NCBI GenBank assembly: GCA_022264855.1
Contig: JABYQU010000092.1
Coordinates: 1 to 53,920, forward strand
Length of the DNA stretch: 53,920 bases
Source of the DNA: Lenzites betulinus
Taxonomy: Eukaryota; Basidiomycota; Agaricomycetes; Polyporales; Polyporaceae
Reading direction: 5' to 3'
In this document: positions 43,983 to 53,920 of the stretch, piece by piece
How the letters are laid out: the number at the start of each line of letters is the position of its first letter
Numbering within the stretch: the first letter of the stretch is position 1
Made by a program: the position numbers and the translations under genes
Notes under the pieces: generated by a model
Seen by the model: the letters and a program-made list of their open reading frames with translations, nothing else
Told to the model about the DNA's origin: nothing
The model's database searches: none

Positions 43983-46900
43983 TCACTTCTCGTCTTCGCG
44001 GATCGGCGGCAGCTCCCACCCCTGGGGCCCAAAGTGCGGCACGACCATCTGCACGCCCGCGCGGCTCGCGAACGGCCGCGAGTACGTGCACAGCGCGCAC
44101 CCGAGCGCCGCGAGCCACGCGCCGTTCGCCGCCGTCAGGCCCTTCACGTACACCCGCCCCTCCCCTGGTGCGCCTCCTCGCGAGGAGCGCACGACGTCGA
44201 GGAAGACGACGTACTCGGGGGGCGGGCCGCGCGCGAGCACGGAGGAGGGGTGCAGGAAGACGTCGGTGTCGGCGAGCCCGAGCGCGCGGTAGGGCACGTT
44301 GCGCGCGGTGGTGTATTGTGTGCCGGCGGGCGCGGAGGTGCTGGTGCGGTGCGCGACGTCTGCGCGGACGGCGATTTGGTCGATGAACCCGGCTGTTATT
44401 AGTTGGCGGATGACTTTTAGCTGTGGGTGGGGAGGGGAAGCGGGAAGGATTAGTTGAGGGGGTAGAAGGAGAGAGGAGAGGGGTGCTTGCCTGGAGGGCG
44501 GTTGGTGGGCGGAGGTTTGCCTCGAAGCCGGTTTGGACGTCGGGAAAGTTCGTTTGCACGATGCTGCTGATCTGGGCGCGGAGCTTGTGGATCTCCTCCA
44601 TTGCCTGTGATGCGATGTGTTCAGTGCCGGACTACACACAGTGGAGATCACGAACGATGTACCTTTGGCCGGACAAAGTGTTCCTCGCAGAACTTGTGTC
44701 CGCCACCGGCGAACTCGTACGCGCCAACGACAGAAAGGATGCGCAAAATGTCGCTCGATGAGTTCCCGAGCGCGGAGTGCAGCTGCTGCGACTGGAAAAA
44801 CGCCTTCCTGCGCACCCGACGCGCCTCCTTCGCACGTGCGGCGTCGCTCGTCAGGTGCGCGATCGCCTCGTCCTCATCCTCGTCGTCAGACCCGTCCTTC
44901 TCGAGGTCAATCGCCTCCTCGCGCAGGAACGGGTCGCCCACGGACAGCGCGGCGACGACCGCAATGACGTACGGCAGGCAGCCGTGCTGCCGCCCGCTTA
45001 CAAGCATGCGCGAGAAGCGCGGCGAGAGCGGGAAGAGCGCCATCGTCCGTCCAACATCCGTGATCGGGCCCCCGAGCGGCGCACCGCCCGGCGCGGGGGC
45101 GAGCGCGCCGAGGTGCGTGAGCACCGTCTCCGCCTTGCGCAGGCTCGCGCGGTCGGGCGGCGTGGGGAAGGGGAAGTTCGCGACGGCGTCGATGTGCATG
45201 CTCTTCATCTGCAGCACGACGCCCTCGATCGGCATGCGCAGGATCTCGGGCTGCGAGAATGCGTCGAAGTAGTGCTCGAAGAGCGCGGAGGAGTACAGGC
45301 GGTAGCAGTGCCCGGGGCCTGTGCGCCCGGCACGGCCGGCACGCTGCGCGGCGGAGGCCTTGGACACCCAGCTGACTGTGAAGGCTTGGATGCCGTTCGC
45401 GACGTCGTAGCGTCTCTGGGGTGGTGGTTAGTGCGTTGAGGGAGGGAGGTGTGGCGGGGAGTCTGACCTCTTTTGCGCGCCCGCTGTCTACGACGTAGCG
45501 GATGCCTGGGATGGTCAGCGATGTTTCCGCGACATTGGTGGCGACGACTACGAGACGGGTGCCTGCGGGTGGAGGCTTAAATACTTCCATCTGCTTTTCG
45601 CTCGGTAATAGCGCATATAGCGGGACTATGTGCATGGGGACTGCCAATGGATGAGCATCTTGCCTAGACGGCAGGGAAAAAAGACCCACCATCGGTCTCC
45701 TCGGTGTCAATGCCTAGCTCCTCGTTTGCTTCTACTTCGTCGTCAGAGTCGAGGGCTTCGGCATCAACGTCCCCATCCACGTCGAATGCTAAAGCCTCAT
45801 CCTCGCGCTGTGAGTCGCCTAAGTCGACATCTTCTGCCTCGACGTCGGCTACAGAATGATCATCAATATTGAATATCTGTCACGGAGACCAGGAAAACAT
45901 ACCATGCGCAGGTGCGACAGCAGTAGGTGGCTGATCCTCGCCGAGCTTGTCGGCCAAGCTACTAAGACGGGACTGTAATGACATCTTCGACTTGCGCCGT
46001 TCTTCCAAAGCTTTCTTGCCATATCTCGCTTCAAGCTTTCTACATACCCCGGTGATCTCGTTTTGACCGGTGAGGAAGATGAGTATGCCCCCGGGAGGTA
46101 GTCGTGCATGAATCTTGCTGGATTTCTTGACGGCTTCGGTGACGTAGTCGGGCACCGTGCGCCGGCTGAAGTGAACCGTAACCGGGTGCTGGCGAGCAGG
46201 AACATTGATGATGGGTGGCGGTGATGAGAAAAGAGTCGAATTCTCGGCGAAGTCTGCGACACGAAGGGTGGCCGACATGATGATCAGGCGCAAAGGCTGG
46301 TATTAAGTGAGCTACGACCCTCGCGTCATCGTAGAGGAAACGACTACCTTGATATCATCTTTACCCTCCTTCCACATGTCTTCGCGTAATTTGACAACAC
46401 GGCTGAGAACGCCGATGAGAATATCGGTGTTCATGCTCCGCTCGTGAGCTTCATCGATGATGATGACCGAGTACTTCTTAAGCAGGAAGTCTGTAGCCAG
46501 CTCCCGCAGAAGAACGCCGTCGGTCATGAACTTGATGGAGGTCGATGGTGATACGGTCGCGTCGTACCGGATCTGGTAAGAGACACGAGTGGACGTCAAA
46601 GAAAGCTCATGCCCAACGCGCGACGCCATAGACATCGCGGCGACACGTCTGGGCTGGGTGACTCCGATCATGCCTGGGTTGTCTACTGGCACATGAACAT
46701 CGACAGCAGCACTGAAGGCGAGTAAAGTACGAACCACTGCCGGGAGACCCAAAGCCAGCTTCGAAGAGAAACTGAGGGACCTGTGTCGTTTTCCCGCTGC
46801 CAGTCTCACCACAGATGATGACAACACTGTTGAGGAGGATGGCCTCCATGATAGGCTGCTCTTCCGCGACGATTGGTAGGAGCAATCTCGCTTCTTCTAC

Positions 46901-48388
46901 CGCAGGCGGGCGTCTCACAAAGATCACCTTCCGTTTCCTACTTCGCGAGCCATCGGAGGATTTGGCAGAGTCTTGCACGTGTTGTGCTAGCGATGTGCGT
47001 GGTAGCTGCAAGTCTTCTCCGAGTGGGCCCCTCATTTCTCGTGGCCCGTCCGAGTGGTCAGTCTTCCTCTTCTTAGGAGGAGGTTGTACCGGCTCGGACG
47101 GCACCGCGGTCACGTCAGAGTTTTCTGGAAGGGGGGCAACGTATCCCTTGGCTGCGCTAAGCTGTTTCATTGCCCAATCCTTGAAGCCGAGTCGCTTTCG
47201 CTTGGTACCAGCGGGCTCCTCCAGCGACTGTTCTTCTGGCTGTTCCTCTGAGCCTTCAGAACCGGAAGCGCCGGAATCTTCCGACACATCGTCCGCGTCG
47301 GAATCGCTTTGCTTGTCAGGTTCGTCGACGCCGTCGTACGCGGAATCAGAGCTGTCAAAAGACGAGTCTGAGTCGTCTGCTGCTCCTCGAGATCGTTTGC
47401 CAGGCTGTGTGTCCTTCCACGAAGAGAATGCCGCCTACTATACTGTAAAAAGCTACACAGTGCTTTCCAGGATGGGTTCACTGACCTTGGAGCTTTTCGG
47501 CTTCCGTTTGGGTACTTTTGGCGCTACTACAGTGCCATCCGGGTTACGTCGGAGAGCACTCCCTACCGTGGAGCTAGAGGCCTTCGGCGCTGGATCTTCG
47601 TCGTATGGAAACTGAATTGACGTAGAAAAGCCAGAGTCGACGATCACGACCGGTTTGGAGCGCGACATGCCTTCTAGTACGTCGTCCTCGTGGTCTAGAG
47701 AGCCGTCGACGTGCATACTTGCCTCTACAGCTTCGTCGGCACTTTCATCGCTGTCATTGATTGCGGCGAGAAGCGCGTCATTACGGCGGCGCCGATTGCC
47801 TTGACCCGTACGACCATCTAGAACGCGCTTCACGTCCAGGTCCTCTTGTTTCTCCAAACGGTGCAAATGGGTGGTCACCTTGCCTGTTCCAAGGGTGGCG
47901 GAGGATTGTAGGTTGAGCCCCGCTGAACCCACGGCCTGGCTCTTTCTTGGGAATCATCTCAGCTGAGAGGCCACCGGAGAATCTGTGGAACATACGAGAG
48001 CTTCTCAAGTAGGACGATTCGTTCCTCTTGCTTCATCTTCTTGTCCTGCACATACTGTCAGTAATAGTGTGTTGTGGAGAGGCATTATCAACGAACAATA
48101 TATTTGTCCAGTCTCTTCTTCTTCTTACTGTTAGCCTTCGAATCAAGCTCTGCGAGCATCTGTCCATGTCGTGGTCAACCGGCTGTTCGAGGTTCTTGAT
48201 AGACGGCAACATACCTCCTCCCTCATTTTTCGCTTTCGTTCCTCTGCCCTCTCCTCTTCGCTCTTGGGAATAACAACTGCAGCATTGGGGTCGGGCTGAT
48301 CCCGGACGGCGTCCTGAACATCCTTGCTGCGTTTCCCCTTCTTCTTGTGCGAGGATCGAGCTTTGGCGTTGTAGCGTGTTTTATGCAT
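43983..48388 (-). CDS. ECM16: DEAH-box RNA helicase, Ecm16/Dhr1 (DHX37) type
   Basis: This is a nucleolar helicase that removes U3 snoRNA during small-subunit ribosome assembly. The ATG at 48386-48388 gives [19 protein letters not shown], a basic N-terminus. A long acidic/Ser-rich region with a KRKR-type stretch follows. Helicase motifs are complete: [16 protein letters not shown] (I), [10 protein letters not shown] (Ia), [25 protein letters not shown] (II, DEAH), IIMSATLRV (III), [11 protein letters not shown] (IV), [24 protein letters not shown] (V) and [17 protein letters not shown] (VI). Behind are the winged-helix/HA2 part ([25 protein letters not shown]) and an OB fold ending [12 protein letters not shown]. 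An acidic insert lies between motifs IV and V, a feature of this subfamily. About 1,300 residues, with roughly ten introns. Confidence 0.92.
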
Positions 48389-48709
48389 GTGCACCAGTTC
48401 AGGTCATCGAGCCGCCGGTAGACTACAACTTGAACTTCCCAGAAGACAGAGATCCCAGTGGACGGAGCAGAGCAGACAGTGTAAGCGCCCATGCTCCGCG
48501 CCGTAAAATTCAGATCTCGATCGTTCACCACGCGAGTCGATCTGTACATAGGCGCTCACGCAGCTAAATCGCGAGCTTCGATACAAGTCCGGGTTAACGT
48601 TAACGTTCACCACAGCTCGAGCCGTCGCTGCGCCCAAGGTGCCTAGTTCAAAGTCCACTGACATTGGGAATAATAGCCTCTGAGCAAATTGCTCTGAAAA
48701 TACATAGGC
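48389..48709. promoter_or_regulatory. Divergent promoter of the helicase and asparagine-synthetase-domain genes
   Basis: The start codons are 321 bp apart. The region contains a perfect 12-bp palindrome GTTAACGTTAAC at 48593-48604. No clear TATA box is seen. Confidence 0.5.
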
Positions 48710-51111
48710 ATGTGCGGTATCTGTTTTTCACTCTGCTCGACGGACGCGGACCATGCGGCAGGGCGCGAAACCTTGGACGAACTATTCCCGAGATTGCAAG
48801 CGGCAACAGCTCTCAGAGGTAAGGAGCGTTACCCCCTGTAGAAGAATATAACTCATCCAAACATGATAGGGCCGGATGCGCAGGAAACTGTTCACCTTGA
48901 CGTGCAGCAAATGCGCCTCACATTCTATGCATCGGAGCTAAGATTACGGGGTGATGCCTTCATTAAGCAGCCCCATACAAGCGCAGAGGGGAATCTCCTT
49001 TGCTGGAACGGTGAGGTGTGTTCTATTTGAATTTTTAATGTACTGACCTCTGACCCTGGTCGTTTCAGGTGTTTGAGGGTTTAGAGGTACTCAGTCCCCC
49101 TCGTCACTCGTGAACACCATCGAAAACTTCTGACGATACACAGGTCCAAGCCGATGAGAACGATGGCGCAAAGCTATTTTCAGCTCTCCGGTGTGCAGAG
49201 ACCTCCCAGGATATCGCTCAGGTCTTCGGCCGCATCGAAGGACCGTAAGTTACGCTGGTATATCATCAGATGAAATCTGAGATCATGGACAGCTATGCCT
49301 TCCTATATTATCAGGTAAGACTAACGTGATATCTAGCCGTGTTTGGCTAAGACATCCTCTCACATTCCGAACCAGAGAACGTCAAATATGCTTTACTTTG
49401 CGCGAGATCCACTCGGAAGGCGATCTCTGTTAATACACCATCCAGACGCTACTCGCCCTTACTTTCTCTTATCATCCGTTTCCGATGGTGCCCATCCTGA
49501 ATATTCTTTGGACGAAATATCCACGGAATTTCTCCACTGTCTAGACCTGAATAGATTGAGCGCATCCGGTGATGTAAGCATATTACATTTCGATGCACGG
49601 CGATGGTTGTTAAAGCTGTGCCTTAGATCCTAGAACTCCTATCGTGCCTCTCACACATACCGAGAGTGTCTGAAGGCGTCGATGTATTATTTGTACGTTA
49701 TTGGAAGCTTCGGTATGGTATGCGAGGGACTCCTTACAGAAATTCTTTTTTTTAACAGGGACAACCAAAATGCGTAAACCGGATACTCCCCGACGATCCT
49801 CCCAAGGTCAAGAGCCTAGACTGCATCCCTCCGCATCTTACCTTACCGGTAGATGACCTGATCACGGAGCTCGACCGTAGCGTCATGCTTCAAGTGCAAA
49901 ACATCCCTCGCAGAAAGTGATGCTGTCCTTGGCTTATACCCCGTGTTTCTCTGACTCGTACCACAGAAATGCAGTGGGCGAGGCTAGAGTAGCTGTATTC
50001 TTCAGTGGTGGCATTGACTCTACTATGCTGGCGTATCTGGCTGACAGGTATCAGTCTATTACAGCCCTTGAACAAAGGAGCCCATAACTCACACACTACG
50101 TAGGCACGTCGCTCCAGAAGAGCCTATAGACCTCCTCAACGTCGCTTTCGAAAATCCTCGGAAGATCGCGGTGAAAGTCGAGGGCAACATAGGCGGACTC
50201 CCGAAGCGCGAAAAGAAGCAGAAGCTGCGCGAACCCCTGGATTACTCCACCGTCAAGGTGTCCTACGACGTACCAGATAGACTCACTGGCCTGCAAGAAC
50301 TTGAAGAACTCAGGCGGCTACGTCCCAATCGCAGATGGAATTTCGTAGAGGTCGATGTCCCATTCGAGGTTAGTCAAATCCCCGTCCTGCAGTCTATACT
50401 CGCCGATGATAGCGAGCAACCCAACAGGAGTCGCGAAGTGCTCGTGCGACAGTAGAGGCTTTGATGTTTCCTTCAAGAACAGTGATGGATCTGGTACGCT
50501 TCTAGCAACGCAACGCCGCTCGGCGTCTTAACATCCTCTTAGAGCCTCGCGATTGCGCTATATTTCGCGGCGCGTGGCATTGGACAAACTCGTAGTCATC
50601 CAGGTGCAGAACCGGAGACTTACACAAGTCCAGCGCGGGTGCTTTTGAATGGACTAGGCTCCGATGAGCTCATGGGCGGATATGGGCGACATCGCACAGC
50701 ATTCAAAGCAGCAGGATGGCAGGCCGTCATCGACGAGGTACGTCTAGCACTCACTACTCTTGCACTAGTACTAAATCAGATATATAGCTTCAACTCGAGA
50801 TAGTCCGCATACCTACGAGAAATTTGGGAAGAGACGACCGGGTCATATCCTCCTGGGGCAAGGAAACGAGGCACCCGTTCTTATCCTTGTCGGTCGTAAA
50901 CTTCCTCGCGCAGCTCCCGGTACATGTGAAGATGGATCCACGGCTGGAGTCTGGATTGGGTGAGAAGCTGTTACTTCGGTTGGCTGCGCGCAAACTAGGC
51001 CTGGTGGAAGCGAGCGCAAGAAAGAAGAGAGCGATGCAGTTTGGCAGTCACTCGGCACGGATGGCTCCGGGAGACGGTGATAGGAAAGGAGATCTACTTA
51101 TTGAAAGTTAG
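48710..51111 (+). CDS. Asparagine synthetase domain-containing protein (ASNSD1/YML096W-like)
   Basis: An N-terminal class-II glutamine amidotransferase domain begins MCGICFSL, with Cys2 as nucleophile after Met removal. It continues RGDAFIKQP, LLCWNGEVFEGLE, YAFLYYQ and LYFARDPLGRRSLL. The synthetase domain has VAVFFSGGIDSTMLAYL (SGGxDS pyrophosphate loop), LLNVAFENPRK, PSRTVMDL|SLAIALYFAARGIG, LLNGLGSDELMGGYGRH and VISSWGKETRHPFLS. The stop is at 51109-51111. It is closer to the ASNSD1/yeast YML096W branch than to true asparagine synthetase, judged from the overall layout. The enzymatic role of that branch is unclear. Many short introns; between VPFE and ESRS a 59-bp intron must be removed to avoid a stop. 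Intact. Confidence 0.85.
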
Positions 51112-51397
51112 ATAGATACTTGGTATGGGGACACGTACATAGGTGTATTCACTGCGCGCCTTCAACTATGCGTGGCGACATGTATAGTCAGTTCCGATTC
51201 CACCGAAGGAATCGGTAATCTTTCAGTCGTCTTGCTTATATAAGCTTAAGCTGCACCGTCCCCACGGTCCAAATATGGTAAGTCGCCCGCACCACATCCA
51301 TTCAGGCGCTCAAACTATCTATATAAACCGCTGGCAGACACGCGTTTGACGTGGTACTCTTGCACGTCGTCTCTTCGTTCTAACTTGAAATTGAATT
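51112..51397. other. Boundary between the unique gene region and Helitron DNA
   Basis: A TATA-like 'ctatataaaccgc' (51318-51330) lies ~70 bp before the Helitron ORF. Helitrons begin with TC inside an A/T target, and 'aTCTATATAAACC' at about 51316 would be a candidate left end, but this is a guess. No other gene is visible. Confidence 0.35.
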
Positions 51398-53299
51398 ATG
51401 TCTATCGCTGCTGTATGGTACAGCTTGATGTGTTATGGTGCTACGCGTATCGCGCGGATGCTGTCCATTACTGGAATATTTGTTTGGATCGCGTCCGGGT
51501 GTCTTTTAGCACTTTTGTTTGCAAGTTGCTTCGTAGCGTCGACATTGCACGACGACTTGGTGCGCAGTGAAAGTACGAAGGATATAGCGTTTTTGTCTGT
51601 ACGCGGAGGGGGTGCGGAGCGCAGGCGTGATGTATCTCTGACGGTTGACTATTTGCGTAAGTTTCGGATGATATGTGGTGATCTCAATCAACAGGAAGGA
51701 TCCAAACGCATGGTTTTTACAATGTTTGTTCGGCCTACTGATATCGTTTCGGATAGTGAGCTTGTGGTGATGGACTTACCAATGAGTGCGATCGTAGAGT
51801 TTATGCCGTATCGGCAACTGAGTATACTCGCCGGATTACACCAGGTCCATATTAGTCGTGCTCAGCGGTCGCTGAAGGGCATCAGTGCAGCGTTGTTAGC
51901 TCATGAATGTAACATGGCATGTTTGCATACCTGGTGTCAATTTAGTCCAATCACGCAGGTCACCAACGCGAATGTTGTAGGGCCAACTATGTCTTCTGGT
52001 GTTCCACCCAATCTCGTGTCGCGCCTCAGCGTGAGATGGCTTGGAAGGTATACGTGTATTGGCGGCAATCCGAGTCTGTTGAACAAAGTCCGTTCGGTGG
52101 TATACGACTGTTCACGGACAAAAGCCGATGCATTAGCTATTGCATCTTCCAGAGAAAATGTGGTAGTGTACGAGATACCGTTGAGGGATTTGATGATCGA
52201 ACTGACACAGATTGCGTTGTTGGACGTTCTGATCGCGCATGGTGTACATGCTACTGTCGATGGGCCGTCGATGAATCAAGTTATAGCACCGGTAATTGGC
52301 CATCGCTGTGAGGGGAATCCATGTGCAGAGATTGTACAGATATTCAGTGTCGACGTACCGCCCAAAGTCGTGCCAACGTTGCAATCGGAGGCAATAAACC
52401 AGGAAACCTGTATGTTACCCGAGACTGCGTTCCCTCCAAAACCACACAGTATACCTAGCCTCATGACCTTTGTGGATGGATGGTGCGACTCCACAAGCGC
52501 GGCATCGATATACGAGGGTGCGTGTTGTGTATGCGGCCGCTTGACTACGTTAAGCAGCTTGTTTAACGTTGATAAGACTTCTATAGACCTACGTCCCATA
52601 ACTCGCATAGGTCAAGGCGTGACAAGGAAAGAACGAAAACACTGCGACGAACCTGTGGAAGAGTTGGAAGGGCCAATTTTGTACGGGAACTCGAAAGGCG
52701 ATGCGACAAATTTGAAGATGTGTAAGGAATGTTTGGAATCATTGAAAGCTCATCGATTACCTCATCACGCACTTGCAAATGGACTTTGGGTGGGCAACGT
52801 CCCGGCTGTGTTACGTGACTTGAATTTTGTAGAGAAGCTGTTGGTGTCGGCCGAGCGACACAACGTGTGTGTTGGGAAAGTGATCAAGGGTCAGCGAAAA
52901 ATGACAGCAAACGCGGTTGTCTACTCACAGCCTGTTGGGAAGCTTTACAGTACGTTACCGCCCAGTCGAGCTGAAATAGCTGAATGCTTAGCTATTCTTT
53001 TCGTAGGACCGTTGATACGCCCCGTGCCGAGCCAACGCCCGCGACCTACTCTTTTCGCGGTTTCCGCGAGTCCGAGGGCTTCGTGGTGCGGAGGACTCAT
53101 CGCAGCGCAGGGGGGCCTTGCCCGTATGCGGACGGCTTATCGCGCGGTATCGCGAGGGCATGGGCCGATCCGCGCGCGAGGGCTTGCGTTCCGTGGCGCC
53201 GGTCCGTACGGAGCGCGATGGTACGTTCCGCGTTCCGCGTTACGCGTTAGCGTCCGGCGCATCGTGGCCTCGATCCCCTTCGCGATGGGCCTTCCGTAG
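51398..53299 (+). mobile_element. Truncated Helitron protein, DUF6570-type N-terminal region
   Basis: An uninterrupted 633-codon frame begins MSIAAVWYSLMC. Its N-terminal 45 residues are hydrophobic. At about residues 375-540 it has the DUF6570 pattern found ahead of the Helitron helicase-like domain in basidiomycetes: CCVCGRLTTLSSL, GVTRKERKHCDEPVEELEGP, CKECLESLKAHRLPHHALAN, GLWVGNVPAVLRDLNFVEKL, RHNVCVGKV and RKMTANAVVYSQP. Similarity stops abruptly after AILFVGP near base 53012. The rest of the frame (LIRPVPSQRPRPTLF onward) is Arg/Gly-rich and reads GC-rich DNA of a different character. The Rep nuclease and Pif1 helicase parts are missing, so the element is cut by a deletion or by another insertion. 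It is AT-richer than its neighbours and lacks introns. Confidence 0.75.
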
Positions 53300-53920
53300 A
53301 GACTTTCTGATGACATCGGACGTGCGGACTCTCCCTGTAAATACCTACGCCCTCGGGCCGTGACAATCAGACCCCCCTTGGCTCAGAATCTCACTTTCCC
53401 TCGAAGAACCCAGCGACGACCCTGCGAACAGCGAACTGCGAACTGCGAACCCTGCGAACTCTGCGAACTGCGAACCCCTGCGATTTAGCGTTTAGCGTTG
53501 CGATTGCGTTACGAGTTTTCTGCGACGCCGACACCGGCTACGAAGCGACCCTCCTGCGTACTGCGGAAACGCCAGCTTAGCTGAGTCGTTGCGCACCTTC
53601 CGCCTTACCGCTACCCCTCCCCTCCCCCCGCGCTTCTCTGCGTACTGCGCCGCCGTAAGGGCACCCGACGCGAACCTTGCATCTCCTCGCGCTCCGCGAG
53701 ACGTCTTCGCAGCCCGGTCTCGACCTTCTGGGCTCTCGACCGCCTCTTTCATCCGTCCTTACCGGTCGGTTGAGTGCATCATTCTGGTGACCACCGCAGG
53801 GGGTGTGTGTACAAGTTTCACTTGTCGGCTTCCTCCTTCGACGGCGATAGCGCCGTCTCACCCGCAATTCACCGCGTATCGCGTTCCGCGTCTCGGCAAA
53901 ACGATACACTCTCAAGCGCC
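53013..53920. repeat. GC-rich repeat-like DNA at the window end
   Basis: The region is dense in short CG words ('gcgttccgcgttacgcgttagcg', 'cgcgtatcgcgttccgcg'). At 53421-53482 it has an irregular tandem of the 7-mer CTGCGAA with 0-3 extra bases between units, followed by 'gcgtttagcgttgcgattgcg'. No protein homology is visible on either strand. It could be the internal part of another transposable element that interrupts the Helitron, or a satellite-like patch. Confidence 0.45.

Noticed and set aside
43708..44601. 297-codon Arg-rich frame on the minus strand
   Set aside because: It overlaps the helicase 3' exons in another frame and is a product of GC-rich codons.

Overview
The window is nuclear DNA of a filamentous basidiomycete, most likely a wood-decaying agaricomycete of the polypore type. 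Nearly every gene is cut by introns of about 50-75 bp with GT/AG ends. The content is fungal: a cellulose-binding GH3 beta-glucosidase, an F-box/LRR-like protein, MYND proteins, and a DUF6570-type Helitron protein typical of basidiomycetes. I see no bacterial operons, tRNA or rRNA genes, or CRISPR array.

Left part (1-6000, +). Three copies of a small kinase-like gene lie here. The first survives only as a tail split by an 846-bp palindromic (fold-back) element that carries tRNA-like pol III boxes. Two more copies follow (3051-4243 and 4557-5815). Between 1000 and 3050 there is little beyond a weak three-exon relic on the minus strand.

Central core (6000-23500). In order: a secreted CBM1-GH3 beta-glucosidase (-), a PH-domain oxysterol-binding protein (-), the vacuolar Rab GTPase Ypt7/Rab7 (-) divergent from the autophagy protein Atg16 (+), a small secreted Gly/Asn repeat protein (+), an F-box protein (-), and an aconitase-family enzyme with a mitochondrial-type leader (+) whose exons include 11-nt and 8-nt microexons.

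Duplicated block (22.5-29 kb). Three kinase-like copies lie on the minus strand, in mirror orientation to the left set. A decayed 3' fragment of the aconitase gene sits between the first two (25130-26039), showing that the unit 'aconitase tail + convergent kinase gene' was duplicated. The six copies form two alternating subfamilies.

Right part (29-53.9 kb). A tandem pair of MYND zinc-finger genes comes first, the first broken by a one-base frameshift in a C run. Then follow three tandem short-chain dehydrogenases (-) with homologous spacers plus one orphan spacer, a trypsin-like protease with a mitochondrial-type N-terminus (-), a branched-chain aminotransferase (-), 6-phosphogluconate dehydrogenase (+), a DEAH-box ribosome-biogenesis helicase of the Ecm16/Dhr1 type (-), and an asparagine-synthetase-domain protein (+). 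The window ends with a truncated Helitron N-terminal ORF running into GC-rich, repeat-like DNA.

Conserved housekeeping genes thus alternate with three local expansions (kinase-like, MYND, SDR) and two mobile-element zones at the window ends. The least described items are the alternating kinase-like family, the palindromic tRNA-headed element, the microexons that carry catalytic-motif codons, and the GGNAYSG-repeat secreted protein.
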